From Burkholderiales bacterium (GTDB lineage Bacteria; Pseudomonadota; Gammaproteobacteria; Burkholderiales; Burkholderiaceae_C), in contig JAPLPQ010000047.1 of NCBI GenBank assembly GCA_026400105.1, forward strand, positions 1-64,000: 64,000 nucleotides of DNA, given 5' to 3'. The notes under the pieces are model-generated. The model ran no database searches and was not told the origin of the DNA. It worked only from the letters and a program-made list of their open reading frames with translations. The first letter of the stretch is position 1. The number at the start of each line of letters is the position of its first letter. Positions 48,866-57,259 of the stretch are shown one piece after another. The translations under genes were made by a program, and so were the position numbers.

Positions 48866-49819
48866 ATGACCCACTCCTCCGAACTGCCGCCCGATCCCGA
48901 GTCCAGCGACGACGCCCAGGCCCAAGGCCTGCCCTGCGTCATGACTTTCAATGCCAACGACCCCAGCGGCGCCGGCGGCCTGGCGGCCGATGTGGCCGCG
49001 ATGGTCAGCGCCTCCTGCCATGTGCTGCCGGTGCTGACCGCGGTGCTGATCGGCGACACCCGCAGCGTGCAGCACCATGTGGCGATCGACGAGGAGACGG
49101 TCGAGGAACAGGCGCGTTGCGCGCTCGAGGACATGACGGTGCAGGCCTTCAAGGTCGGCTATGCCGGCAACCCCGAGAACCTCGGCGCGATCGCGCGCGT
49201 GCTGTCCGACTACGACGGCGTGCCCGTGATTGCCTACATGCCCGACCTGTCCTGGTGCGAGGAATCCGCGCTCGAGGACTACCTCGACGCCTGCGCCGGC
49301 CTGCTGCTGCCGCACACCACGGTGCTGGTCGGCAACCACAGCACGCTGTGCCGCTGGCTGCTGCCGGACTGGGATGAGGAACGCGCACCGAACGCCCGCG
49401 AGGTCGCGCGCGCCGCTTCCCAGCTCGGCCCGCCCTACACGCTGGTGACCGGCCTGATCGCGCCCGACCAGTTCATCGAAAACCACCTGGCCACGCCCGA
49501 GATCGTGCTCGCGAGCGCGCGCTACGAGCGCTTCGAGGCCAGCTTCAGCGGTGCCGGCGAGACGCTGTCGGCCGCGCTGTGCGCCCTGGTCGGTGCCGAG
49601 AGCGAACTCGTCGATGCCTGCGCCGAAGCCATGACCTACCTCGACCGCAGCCTGGGCGCGGGTTTCCGGCCCGGCATGGGGCGGGCCGTGCCCGACCGGC
49701 TGTTCTGGGCCCACGAGTCCGAGGGCCAGGCCGGCGCGGGCCCCGATCCCAAGAGTTCCGACGCCGATGCCAGTCACGACCTGCTGACGACCCTTTCCAG
49801 CGATGCCACGCCGCACTGA
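48866..49819 (+). CDS. thiD: Phosphomethylpyrimidine kinase-like protein (ThiD family)
   Basis: 317 residues with the PfkB/ThiD fold: VMTFNANDPSGAGGLAADVAAM (about 25-46, with the substrate-binding Gly-rich turn), VQAFKVGYAGNPEN and the ATP/anion-hole region SFSGAGETLSAALCALVG. It would phosphorylate HMP-phosphate in thiamine synthesis. The N- and C-terminal tails are acidic and low-complexity. It precedes hemL by 24 bases, a pairing common in betaproteobacteria. Since the sequence diverges from E. coli ThiD, it may be a specialised branch. Confidence 0.8.
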   Translation: MTHSSELPPDPESSDDAQAQGLPCVMTFNANDPSGAGGLAADVAAMVSASCHVLPVLTAVLIGDTRSVQHHVAIDEETVEEQARCALEDMTVQAFKVGYAGNPENLGAIARVLSDYDGVPVIAYMPDLSWCEESALEDYLDACAGLLLPHTTVLVGNHSTLCRWLLPDWDEERAPNAREVARAASQLGPPYTLVTGLIAPDQFIENHLATPEIVLASARYERFEASFSGAGETLSAALCALVGAESELVDACAEAMTYLDRSLGAGFRPGMGRAVPDRLFWAHESEGQAGAGPDPKSSDADASHDLLTTLSSDATPH

Positions 49820-49843
49820 GCGCGGCTTCTTACTCCTCACGCC

Positions 49844-51139
49844 ATGACCGACCGCAACCAGACCCTGTTCGAACGCGCCAAGACCCTGATCCCGGGCGGC
49901 GTCAACTCCCCCGTGCGCGCCTTCAAGGCCGTCGGCGGCACGCCGCGCTTCGTGCAGCGGGCTAAAGGGCCCTATTTCTGGGACGCCAACGACCAGCGCT
50001 ACATCGACTACATCGGCTCCTGGGGCCCGATGATCCTGGGCCATGGCCACCCGGCCGTGCTCGAGGCGGTGCAGAAGGCCGCGCTCGAGGGCTTTTCCTT
50101 CGGTGCGCCGACCGAGCGCGAGATCGAACTGGCCGAGGAACTGGTCAAGCTGGTACCGAGCATCGAGATGGTGCGCCTGGTCAGCTCGGGCACCGAGGCC
50201 GGCATGAGCGCGATCCGGCTGGCGCGCGGCGCCACCGGGCGCAAGAAGATCGTCAAGTTCGAGGGCTGCTACCACGGCCACGCCGATGCGCTGCTGGTCA
50301 AGGCCGGCTCAGGCCTGGCCACCTTCGGCAACCCGACCAGCGCCGGCGTGCCGCCCGAGGTGGTGCAGGACACGCTGGTGCTCGAATACAACAACCTCGA
50401 GCAGCTCGAGGCCGCCTTTGCCGAGCATGGCGCGGCCGTCGCCTGCCTGATGATCGAGCCGATCGCCGGCAACATGAACTTCGTGCGCGCCTCGGTGCCG
50501 TTCATGACGCGCTGCCGCGAGCTCTGCACGCAGCATGGCGCGCTGCTGGTGTTCGACGAGGTCATGACCGGCCTGCGCGTCGGCCTGGGCAGCGCCCAGG
50601 GCCATTACGCCAGCCTGATCCCGGGCTTCGAGCCCGACATGACCGTGCTGGGCAAGGTGATCGGTGGCGGCATGCCGCTGGCGGCCTTTGGCGGCAAGCG
50701 CGCGGTGATGGAGCTGCTGGCGCCGCTCGGCGCGGTCTACCAGGCCGGCACCCTGTCGGGCAACCCGGTCGCGACCGCCTGCGGCCTGGCCACGCTGCGC
50801 GAGCTGCAAAAGCCCGGCTTCTACGAGGCGCTGTCGGCCCGCACCCAGAGCCTGGTCGCCGGCCTGACCGAGGCGGCCCATGCCGCCGGCCTGCCGTTCT
50901 GCGGCGACAGCCAGGGCGGCATGTTCGGCTTCTTCTTCTTCGACCAGCTGCCGCAGAACTACGCCCGCGTCATGACCACCGACGGCGCACGCTTCAACCG
51001 CTTCTTCCACGGCATGCTGGATCGCGGCGTCTACTTCGCGCCCGCGCTGTACGAGGCCGGCTTCGTCAGCAGCGCGCACAGCGCGGCCGACATCGAGGCC
51101 ACGGTCGCGGCGGCGCGCGAGGTGTTCGCCCAGCTCTGA
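49844..51139 (+). CDS. hemL: Glutamate-1-semialdehyde 2,1-aminomutase
   Basis: Converts glutamate-1-semialdehyde to 5-aminolevulinate, the start of haem synthesis in the C5 pathway. The 431 residues form a class-III PLP aminotransferase: [44 protein letters not shown] and the PLP Lys in [12 protein letters not shown] (near residue 271). It is the last core gene before the accessory region. Confidence 0.97.
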   Translation: MTDRNQTLFERAKTLIPGGVNSPVRAFKAVGGTPRFVQRAKGPYFWDANDQRYIDYIGSWGPMILGHGHPAVLEAVQKAALEGFSFGAPTEREIELAEELVKLVPSIEMVRLVSSGTEAGMSAIRLARGATGRKKIVKFEGCYHGHADALLVKAGSGLATFGNPTSAGVPPEVVQDTLVLEYNNLEQLEAAFAEHGAAVACLMIEPIAGNMNFVRASVPFMTRCRELCTQHGALLVFDEVMTGLRVGLGSAQGHYASLIPGFEPDMTVLGKVIGGGMPLAAFGGKRAVMELLAPLGAVYQAGTLSGNPVATACGLATLRELQKPGFYEALSARTQSLVAGLTEAAHAAGLPFCGDSQGGMFGFFFFDQLPQNYARVMTTDGARFNRFFHGMLDRGVYFAPALYEAGFVSSAHSAADIEATVAAAREVFAQL

Positions 51140-51142
51140 GCT

Positions 51143-51405
51143 AGGGCGTGTCATCAATTGAGCCAGACGACGGCGGCAGCGATGTGGATGGCGCCCAGAA
51201 AGTTGCGAGCCGTCTTGTCGTGGCGCGTGGCGATAGCCCGGTACTGCTTGAGCTTGGCGAAGAAGTTCTCGATCAGATGCCGGGCCTGATAGAGGTGGCG
51301 GTCATGGTCCCACGCCACCTTCTTGGCGCTGCGTGAGGGGATGACGACGCCTTTGCCTTGGGCCAGCAGTGGCTCGACCACTCGAGCCTGGACGTCAGAG
51401 CGTGT
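51143..51405 (-). mobile_element. 3' fragment of an IS5-family transposase element
   Basis: Reading on the minus strand gives the C-terminal quarter of an IS5/IS427-group transposase: SDVQARVVEPLLAQGKG, then RHLIENFFAKLKQYRAIATR with the final catalytic Glu and LGAIHIAAAVVWLN. The downstream edge AGGGCGTGTCATCAATTG at 51143 looks like the element's terminal repeat. The 5' three quarters are missing and the frame hits a stop at 51406-51408. It marks an old insertion at the edge of the accessory region. Confidence 0.8.
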
Positions 51406-51687
51406 TCAAAGTCGAAATCGGTCCTCAAACGTCATGAAATGCTCTGGAACTTCCGCCATCTGAAAAATCACAACTCAACTTAGGCGTCAGCAAGGGTTGT
51501 GCAGACCTTCCCTTACGGGATGGGAAATGCTCCATTTCAGATTTGAATCCGCCCTGTATTGACAATAAAACGAAATCAATACAACATTGAATAAAATTAA
51601 CGTCATGATTATGAATTAATATATTTGATGTTTTTCGAGGCGGCGATAAGTAGAAAAAAGTCAATTTCTGCAAATACAGGGGGGTAG
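51406..51687. other. AT-rich intergenic stretch with an operator-like inverted repeat
   Basis: This stretch is visibly poorer in G and C than everything before it. TGTATTGA (51555-51562) and TCAATACA (51576-51583) are perfect inverted arms with centres 21 bases apart, two helical turns. They include TTGACA (51559-51564), a -35-like box, so a repressor or activator site over a promoter for the acyltransferase gene is plausible. The ribosome site AGGGGGG lies four bases before the ATG at 51688. A minus-strand frame here (51425-51721) shows no coding character. Confidence 0.55.
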
Positions 51688-52521
51688 ATGATAAAAACAA
51701 ACAAGTTTGCACCAACAGCAACCAGATTGACGCGGAGGTTACTCCATTCGGCCGAGGCCCAGCGCAGGGCCACTGTATCCGAACCTCGGCTTGAGGTCGT
51801 CTGGGCGCGCCATCATGATGAGGTTCGTGAGGCGCAGCGCCTGAGGCATGCTGTCTTTGCGCATGAGATGGGCGCTAGCCTGCCCAGGACCATTCCCGGC
51901 CATGACATTGATCTGTTCGATGACTTTTGCGAGCACCTGCTCGTGCGCGAGGCGGATACCAGGCAGGTCATCGGCACCTACCGCGTGCTGACTCCGGCGC
52001 AGGCCAAGCGTGTCGGTTGCTTCTACAGCGACATCGAATTCGACCTTGTCCGACTGCGAGATCTGCGTGACAAAATGGTTGAGTTTGGACGCAGTTGCGT
52101 GCATCCAGACCACCGTCAGGGAGGGGTAATCATGGCACTGTGGAGCGCTCTGGCCGGCTTCATGATGCGCAACAATTTTGAGACCATGATCGGTTGTGTC
52201 ACCCTCCCGATCCGGCAAATGGGGCTGCACGGCATGGACGGTAGCGGCCAAGCGGTCACCAGTATCTGGCGCCAGGTACGCGAACATCATCTCGCACCAA
52301 TCGAATTTCATGTGCGGCCGCGCCTGCCGCTGCCTGTCGATCAGTTCGACGACACTATGCAGGTCGAGCCACCCGCACTGCTCAAGGGCTACCTGCGTCT
52401 GGGTGCCAAGGTGCTGGGCGCTCCGGCCTGGGATCCCGACTTCAATGCCGCCGACCTGCCCATGATGATGCGCCTGGCCGACCTGCCTGGGCGATACCGC
52501 AGGCATTTCGTCGGACAGTGA
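51688..52521 (+). CDS. GNAT-fold N-acyltransferase (OlsB/hemolysin-like)
   Basis: A 277-residue protein of the Acetyltransf_5/OlsB group, which uses acyl-ACP or acyl-CoA to acylate an amino acid (as in ornithine lipids) and is related to LuxI synthases. Diagnostic parts are EAQRLRHAVFAHEMGA (about 48-63), DLFDDFCEHLLVRE, VIGTYRVLTP and MVEFGRSCVHPDHRQGGVIM (about 132-151). No OlsA-type second acyltransferase follows. It is 15 bases upstream of the DedA/ATP-grasp gene. The acyl acceptor and donor are not determinable from sequence alone. Confidence 0.75.
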   Translation: MIKTNKFAPTATRLTRRLLHSAEAQRRATVSEPRLEVVWARHHDEVREAQRLRHAVFAHEMGASLPRTIPGHDIDLFDDFCEHLLVREADTRQVIGTYRVLTPAQAKRVGCFYSDIEFDLVRLRDLRDKMVEFGRSCVHPDHRQGGVIMALWSALAGFMMRNNFETMIGCVTLPIRQMGLHGMDGSGQAVTSIWRQVREHHLAPIEFHVRPRLPLPVDQFDDTMQVEPPALLKGYLRLGAKVLGAPAWDPDFNAADLPMMMRLADLPGRYRRHFVGQ

Positions 52522-52536
52522 GCCGCACAGGAGTCC

Positions 52537-54297
52537 ATGTGCTCATCCGCGGTCCATTCTGCTAGATCCCCCATGCCAGGGCTGCATTCCGACGATTTGA
52601 TGGTGCAAGCTCTGGCGCTGTTCCTCCTGACGTTCGTGCACGAGGACGCGGCCATTCTGGCTGCAGCATATGCTCGGATCGAGGCCGGCCTGCCCCTTGG
52701 GCTGGCCTTCGGCAGCGTCCTGACTGGTGTCCTGGCTGGCGATCTGGCGATCTATGGTCTGGGACGGGCGGCCCGCCGCAGCGCCTGGCTCAGAGCCCGC
52801 CTGATAGGCCCGGGCGTGGATCAGGCCAGAAGGCTGCTGGAGCGGCACATGGTGCGCCTGATCTTTCTTTGCCGAGTTGTGCCAGGCATGCTTTCTCCCA
52901 CCTTCCTGGCTTGCGGCTGGTTCGGGTTGCCGCTGCGCCGTTTTGCCCTGGTTTCACTGGCTTCCGCTCTCGCCTACACCCCCCTGGCCATGGGGGCGGC
53001 ACTCTGGCTTGGTGCGACAGTACTGCACCGGATCGGCCGCTGGTCCTGGCTGGCAACCCTTGCCTTGTCGCTGGTCTTGTTGCTGACCGCAGGCAGAAGG
53101 TCGTGGCCAGGCCGCCGCGCCAGATCCGGGAAGGATGGCCACAAGCTCGGTCTGGAATCGCGCAGCCTGCATCAGACCCGGCAGCGGCATTACCAAGGGA
53201 TGCCCAAGCTGCTGCGCGTGAACCGGGGAGTCGCCGTATCGGAACATATTCCAGTCGCGCTGTTCTACCTGCCGCTGCTGTTGCACTGGCTGGTGCTGGC
53301 TCTGCGTTACCGCAGCCTGACCTTACCGACCGTCGCCAATCCCATGATCGAGACTGGGGGATTCTGGGGCGAATCGAAGGTCGCCTGCATGGATCAAGTC
53401 GGCCCCGAACAGCGCTGCTGGGTCGCCGATTACCAGTGCTTGGACCGCAGTGACGACTCTGTCGCACAGAGTCTCGACAAGGCACTGGACTTGGCATATC
53501 GCGCCCGGTTGGGATTTCCGCTGGTTGCCAAGCCGGACATAGGCTGGCAGGGCTATGGGGTGCGACTGCTGGCCGAGCCCGAGCAGCTTAAGCATTACCT
53601 GGAAGAGTTTCCGCGTGGTGAACGCCTGCTGCTGCAGCGTCAGGTTCCGTTCGATGGCGAAGCGGGTGTGTTCTATGCGCGCCTACCCGGCGAGCCGGAA
53701 GGCAGAGTGTTCTCTCTCACCTTGCGCTACTTTCCGTCAGTGGTCGGCGACGGACACTCATCAATGCGGGAACTGGTGGTCAGCGAACCCAAGGCTGGCT
53801 GGAAGGCACGCTATCACCTGGGAAGACATCGCGAGCATTCCGGGCTGGGTGCAGCGGAGCTAGAGAGGGTTCCGCCCGCGGGTGAACTCGTTCGTCTTGC
53901 CTTCATTGGTAGCTTGCGCGTGGGAGGACTGTACCGCGACGCACGCGGCCTGATCACTCCGGAGCTTTCCCGACGCTTCGACGCGATTGCCCGCAGCATG
54001 CCAGAGTTCTATTTTGGCCGTTTCGATATCCGTTTTGAGTCGACCGAGTTGCTGCAGCTGGGCGAGGGTTTCTCCATCATAGAGATCAACGGTGCGGGTT
54101 CGGAGGCGATTCATGTTTGGGATCCTGAGTTGCCGCTGCGTGATGTCTACCGGGAGCTATTCGCGACACAAGACTTGATGTTTGATATCGCCGCCCGAAA
54201 CCGGGCGCGCGGCTACAGGCCAATCGGGCTATTCAAGTTCCTGAAGTCTGCGTTGCGCCAGCAGCGGCTGATTCGAAGTTATCCTCCCTCTGGATGA
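52537..54297 (+). CDS. DedA (VTT)-ATP-grasp fusion protein
   Basis: 586 residues joining two domains rarely seen together. Residues about 22-185 form a DedA/SNARE-associated membrane domain (FLLTFVHEDAAILAAAYARI, LIFLCRVVPGMLSPTFLACG, then a hydrophobic stretch near 175). After a basic linker and a further membrane segment (about 240-257), residues about 290-560 form an ATP-grasp ligase. Its visible parts are FPLVAKPDIGWQGYGVRL, RYFPSVVGDGHSSMRELV and the metal-binding end GFSIIEINGAGSEAIH. DedA proteins move lipids; ATP-grasp enzymes join a carboxylate to an amine. The start at 52537 has AGGAG three bases upstream. With the acyltransferase before it, aminoacyl-lipid synthesis and flipping is the inferred role. 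Confidence 0.75.
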   Translation: MCSSAVHSARSPMPGLHSDDLMVQALALFLLTFVHEDAAILAAAYARIEAGLPLGLAFGSVLTGVLAGDLAIYGLGRAARRSAWLRARLIGPGVDQARRLLERHMVRLIFLCRVVPGMLSPTFLACGWFGLPLRRFALVSLASALAYTPLAMGAALWLGATVLHRIGRWSWLATLALSLVLLLTAGRRSWPGRRARSGKDGHKLGLESRSLHQTRQRHYQGMPKLLRVNRGVAVSEHIPVALFYLPLLLHWLVLALRYRSLTLPTVANPMIETGGFWGESKVACMDQVGPEQRCWVADYQCLDRSDDSVAQSLDKALDLAYRARLGFPLVAKPDIGWQGYGVRLLAEPEQLKHYLEEFPRGERLLLQRQVPFDGEAGVFYARLPGEPEGRVFSLTLRYFPSVVGDGHSSMRELVVSEPKAGWKARYHLGRHREHSGLGAAELERVPPAGELVRLAFIGSLRVGGLYRDARGLITPELSRRFDAIARSMPEFYFGRFDIRFESTELLQLGEGFSIIEINGAGSEAIHVWDPELPLRDVYRELFATQDLMFDIAARNRARGYRPIGLFKFLKSALRQQRLIRSYPPSG

Positions 54298-54750
54298 ATT
54301 CCCATAAATGCCTTTCTGTCTTACCGCTGCGGGTCGGGCAAGCGGTCCAGTAGCTGGCCTTGCTGGCCAGAAGCGAAACATGATGAACTTCAAAACGAGA
54401 AATATAGCGGAAGACGATCAATAAATTTCTGCAAGCAACGTCACTTTTTCAGTATCGGGGCATGACCACCGACAAGAAGAAAGGCTCCCAGAAAAGTGGC
54501 CCATGCCACACTGGAATAGTCGCATTTTAATGCCATCAAAGCCGTAAAGGCTGCCATGAAGATGTCGAATTTCGCACGCACCTACGGTATGCGCCGTCGC
54601 ACGCTGTTTCGCTGGCTGCCACACGCTGTGACAGACCCGACGCCGCTGCAGTACGGCTTCGAAGTCGGACTGTGGACGTTTTCTATCCTTTGTAAATTTA
54701 TCAGCCGTCAGCCGGGATACCAAAATCCCGGCACGCTCTCCTGGCCATAT
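54298..54750. other. Intergenic stretch with a possible 38-residue membrane peptide
   Basis: No clear full-length gene. On the minus strand, 54441-54557 encodes 38 residues with one strong membrane segment (SSVAWATFLGAFLLVGGH) ending ILKK. It has no obvious ribosome site and could be a small membrane protein or the tail of a lost gene. A hairpin GCCGGGAT-ACCAAA-ATCCCGGC at 54711-54732 lies 18 bases after the transglutaminase-like gene and may help end its transcript. A plus-strand 76-codon frame (54556-54786) looks non-coding. Confidence 0.35.
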
Positions 54751-56040
54751 TCAATCGGTTCCAACATGCGATCGTTGCAAGGTTGAATCAGCGCTGATGG
54801 AAATTTCTGAGGTGCCCGTCTCCAATCCCGGCTGAAAACCGAACAGCAAGGGCGTCAGACGGATGTCGAGCAGCAGGCCGCCCTGCTCGGGAGTTTCGCT
54901 CAGCCGTTCATAGTCAGCCTCGCTCAGGGGCTTGACCAAGGCGGCATCGCGGGAGCGATTGAAGACGCCGTGTCGCCACTGGTAGACTTCGTCGAGCTTC
55001 TCACGGTAACTGTAGCCGTGTTTGTGGTCGTCATAGAAATCGGCGAATCTGCCGCGTCCGAGATAGATCGCGTTCGAGCCTTCGTATCCGGTCTTGCGGC
55101 TACTGACCGGATCGGTGTTGAGCAGATAGGCCCAGTCGCCCGGTACGAAATTCCGGTGCGCCACCCCGCGTTCGATGCCGAGCAACTTGCCGGGCTGATC
55201 TCGGTTGACGGGTTCGAACTCGGGCTCGAAGTCCCATGTCGCCGCTGGCTCGATTTCCCCCAGAGGATTGCTGTCGCGCAAGAGACGATCCCGGATCAGC
55301 TCGGCTTTCGCCGGTTCCTTTCGGATCCGTCGATAAAAATCCAGGATCCCATGCGCGAAGCTGAGCTTCGCGGCGGTATAGCAACCAATCGCATATCGAT
55401 GCTGATGTATGAAGGCGTCGAGCAAGGCATCATCGAGGCGACCCGGCTGCGTCAGTACGCCATGGGTCCAATAGCTCGGATTCCATTGAGCCCTCTGCCC
55501 CTCAGGCCAGGTCCAGTCCAGTTCCTCGACCCACGAAACGACGCTCTGGCGCAAGGCCACATGTTCGCGCAAGGCGACAAAGTCGCAAGCAGCCCCCGAG
55601 AAGCGGGTTTGCCTGCCGTGCTGCATGAGCGCGAGCAGGATTTCCTTCCTTGAGACGGTGCTCACGAATCGATACCTGCGTTCCGATCTGGGCAAGGTGA
55701 CTCGTTCTTCGTGGAGATGCAGGCGCCTGGCCAGGGTCAAGGTATCGGTGTCCGACGGCGCGGTGTCGAGCCTGAAGGACAAGGTGCCGTCGGGGTATTG
55801 TGTCTGCACTACCCAGCTGCGGTCGATCCCGAGCTCGCGCAGGTAGCTGGCCATCGCGACCGGCAAAGCAGCGCGCTGCGGCTCGGGGCAGTCAAACAGC
55901 AAGCCGTCGGCATCATCTCGCAGCTGGGTCGCCGGTGCATCGGGTTCTCTCCCTTCGCCGGCGCAGGCCGGGACTGGCAGACCTGCTGCGATCATGGTCA
56001 CCATGATCGCAACGGCTCGGCAGGCGCGAAGCGAGATCAA
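54751..56040 (-). CDS. Exported Tgl-like protein-glutamine gamma-glutamyltransferase homologue
   Basis: About 429 residues. The start is TTG 56040, overlapping the upstream stop as TTGA, which gives a fitting signal peptide (LRACRAVAIMVTMIAAGLPV, Ala cleavage site). Homology is to the Bacillus spore transglutaminase Tgl. A Cys lies in RYAIGCYTAAKLSFAHGILDFY-like sequence (near 220), then FVPGDWAYLLNTDP (about 298-311) and YEGSNAIYLGRGRF, followed by a His. The extra N-terminal 200 residues are unrecognised. It would cross-link Gln and Lys side chains of exported or surface proteins. The assignment rests on motif pattern; catalytic residues need alignment. Confidence 0.6.
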   Translation of the reverse strand: MISLRACRAVAIMVTMIAAGLPVPACAGEGREPDAPATQLRDDADGLLFDCPEPQRAALPVAMASYLRELGIDRSWVVQTQYPDGTLSFRLDTAPSDTDTLTLARRLHLHEERVTLPRSERRYRFVSTVSRKEILLALMQHGRQTRFSGAACDFVALREHVALRQSVVSWVEELDWTWPEGQRAQWNPSYWTHGVLTQPGRLDDALLDAFIHQHRYAIGCYTAAKLSFAHGILDFYRRIRKEPAKAELIRDRLLRDSNPLGEIEPAATWDFEPEFEPVNRDQPGKLLGIERGVAHRNFVPGDWAYLLNTDPVSSRKTGYEGSNAIYLGRGRFADFYDDHKHGYSYREKLDEVYQWRHGVFNRSRDAALVKPLSEADYERLSETPEQGGLLLDIRLTPLLFGFQPGLETGTSEISISADSTLQRSHVGTD

Positions 56041-56522
56041 TCCCGATGCCCGTGCGGGCCTCCATCGTGATCCCCGCGCCTTTCGTGACGCCGCCATTCG
56101 CCACGATCCTCTTCGTCGCGGAAATGCCCTGGCGGCCGACGGTAATAGTCCTCGCCTCGCAGGTGCCGGTTGTGCCGTTCCCACCAGTGATCACGCTCGT
56201 CGACTCGGATGAAGTACACCGGCCTGCCGCAGGCGTTGTAGCGGTGGCAATAGCGGTGCCATTCGCGGTACTCGATCTCAGGCACGTATAAGTAGAGAAC
56301 GGGCGCGCCGTAGGCGGGCTGGGCGACTGCGACAGGAGTCGGATTGATGACGGGCGGAGGCGGGTTGTTGCCGATGGCGATTTCGCCGTATGCGCCGGGT
56401 GCGAAGGCGCCACCGACGGTGACATTCACATAGGACTGTGCCTGGGCCGTGGCAGCGACGGCCATCAGACAGGCGACCGTCAGCATGTCTCGCCAACGTT
56501 GACCGGACAGGGGTAGTTTCAT
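56037..56522 (-). CDS. Small exported protein, His/Arg-rich
   Basis: A 161-residue protein with a signal peptide (MLTVACLMAVAATAQA, cut near 29) and a mature start YVNVTVGGAFAPGAYGEIAI. A Pro-rich linker is followed by a Tyr/His/Arg-rich part with CHRYNACGRPVYFIRVDE, and the C-terminus is a very charged Arg/Asp/His tail. Two Cys are close enough for a disulfide bond. The family is not identified. Its stop overlaps the start of the transglutaminase-like gene, so the two are translationally coupled and probably work together. Confidence 0.7.
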   Translation of the reverse strand: MKLPLSGQRWRDMLTVACLMAVAATAQAQSYVNVTVGGAFAPGAYGEIAIGNNPPPPVINPTPVAVAQPAYGAPVLYLYVPEIEYREWHRYCHRYNACGRPVYFIRVDERDHWWERHNRHLRGEDYYRRPPGHFRDEEDRGEWRRHERRGDHDGGPHGHRD

Positions 56523-56736
56523 GGTCTTCCTTCCTGCAATTGAATCGATCCGCTGCGCCGCGCGCGAACTTCAGGGGCGCACTGCAGGGCAGACGATAAG
56601 TCTTCCTCGGCGTTTGCACAAGAACGCTGTTCGCCATCGATGCGTTGGCTCTGACCGGCGCTCGCTCCCCTTGACCTCGTCAGATTCGCGTAGCAGTATC
56701 GAGAAACAAGACAAAGCCCAGGGAGAGGGATAGATC

Positions 56737-57168
56737 ATGAACCAACCGGTTTTCATCGTGGTGGCCAATTCGGCCGTTGCCCGTTTGCTTGAGCGCTCGT
56801 CCGACGCCGGTGGCTGGGTAGAGCGTGAATGCCTCGTGCATCCCGGCAGCCGCTTGCACGACAACGAAGCGCGTGGCCATTCGATTGGTGGCCGCTCGGG
56901 CTTGGCCCCGCGGATAGATCCGAGCGAATACGAGCGCGTCCTGTTTTCCAGGGAAATCGCGAGCAAGTTGCAGGAATACGTGAACGCAAACCAGCTCGCG
57001 AGCTTCACGCTATTCGCTTCCAACCCGTTTCTCGGCGAACTGCTCGCCCACCTGCCCGATGGCGTCAAGCGCTTGGTCTCGTCCCACCATGCAACGGACC
57101 TGACCTCTTTGTCCAGCGCCGAGCTCGGCGATAGGCTTGCGAGGGAATTTCATCTCGACTCCCGATAA
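56737..57168 (+). CDS. Host-attachment-family protein
   Basis: A 143-residue protein of the Host_attach family: it begins VFIVVANSAVARLLER, then AERECLVHP-like sequence, LHDNEARGHS, and FTLFASNPFLGELLAHL with a final VSSHHATDLTSLSSAELGDRL. The name comes from an Agrobacterium attachment gene; the biochemical role is unknown. It has GGGAGAGG nine bases upstream of the ATG. It leads the adaptor/ABC gene group by 91 bases. Confidence 0.85.
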   Translation: MNQPVFIVVANSAVARLLERSSDAGGWVERECLVHPGSRLHDNEARGHSIGGRSGLAPRIDPSEYERVLFSREIASKLQEYVNANQLASFTLFASNPFLGELLAHLPDGVKRLVSSHHATDLTSLSSAELGDRLAREFHLDSR

Positions 57169-57259
57169 CCGGTCAGGGCTTTTGGTTGATCCTCCAGTCC
57201 GAATCGGGCAGGAGGATCTTCGCCGGCGTGTCACGACGCCCCGGGAGGATAAGGATTTC

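Noticed and set aside
51425-51721. 98-codon minus-strand frame in the AT-rich stretch
   Set aside because: No ribosome site or motif, and it overlaps the acyltransferase promoter region and start.
54556-54786. 76-codon plus-strand frame
   Set aside because: It runs into the convergent transglutaminase gene and has no recognisable sequence.
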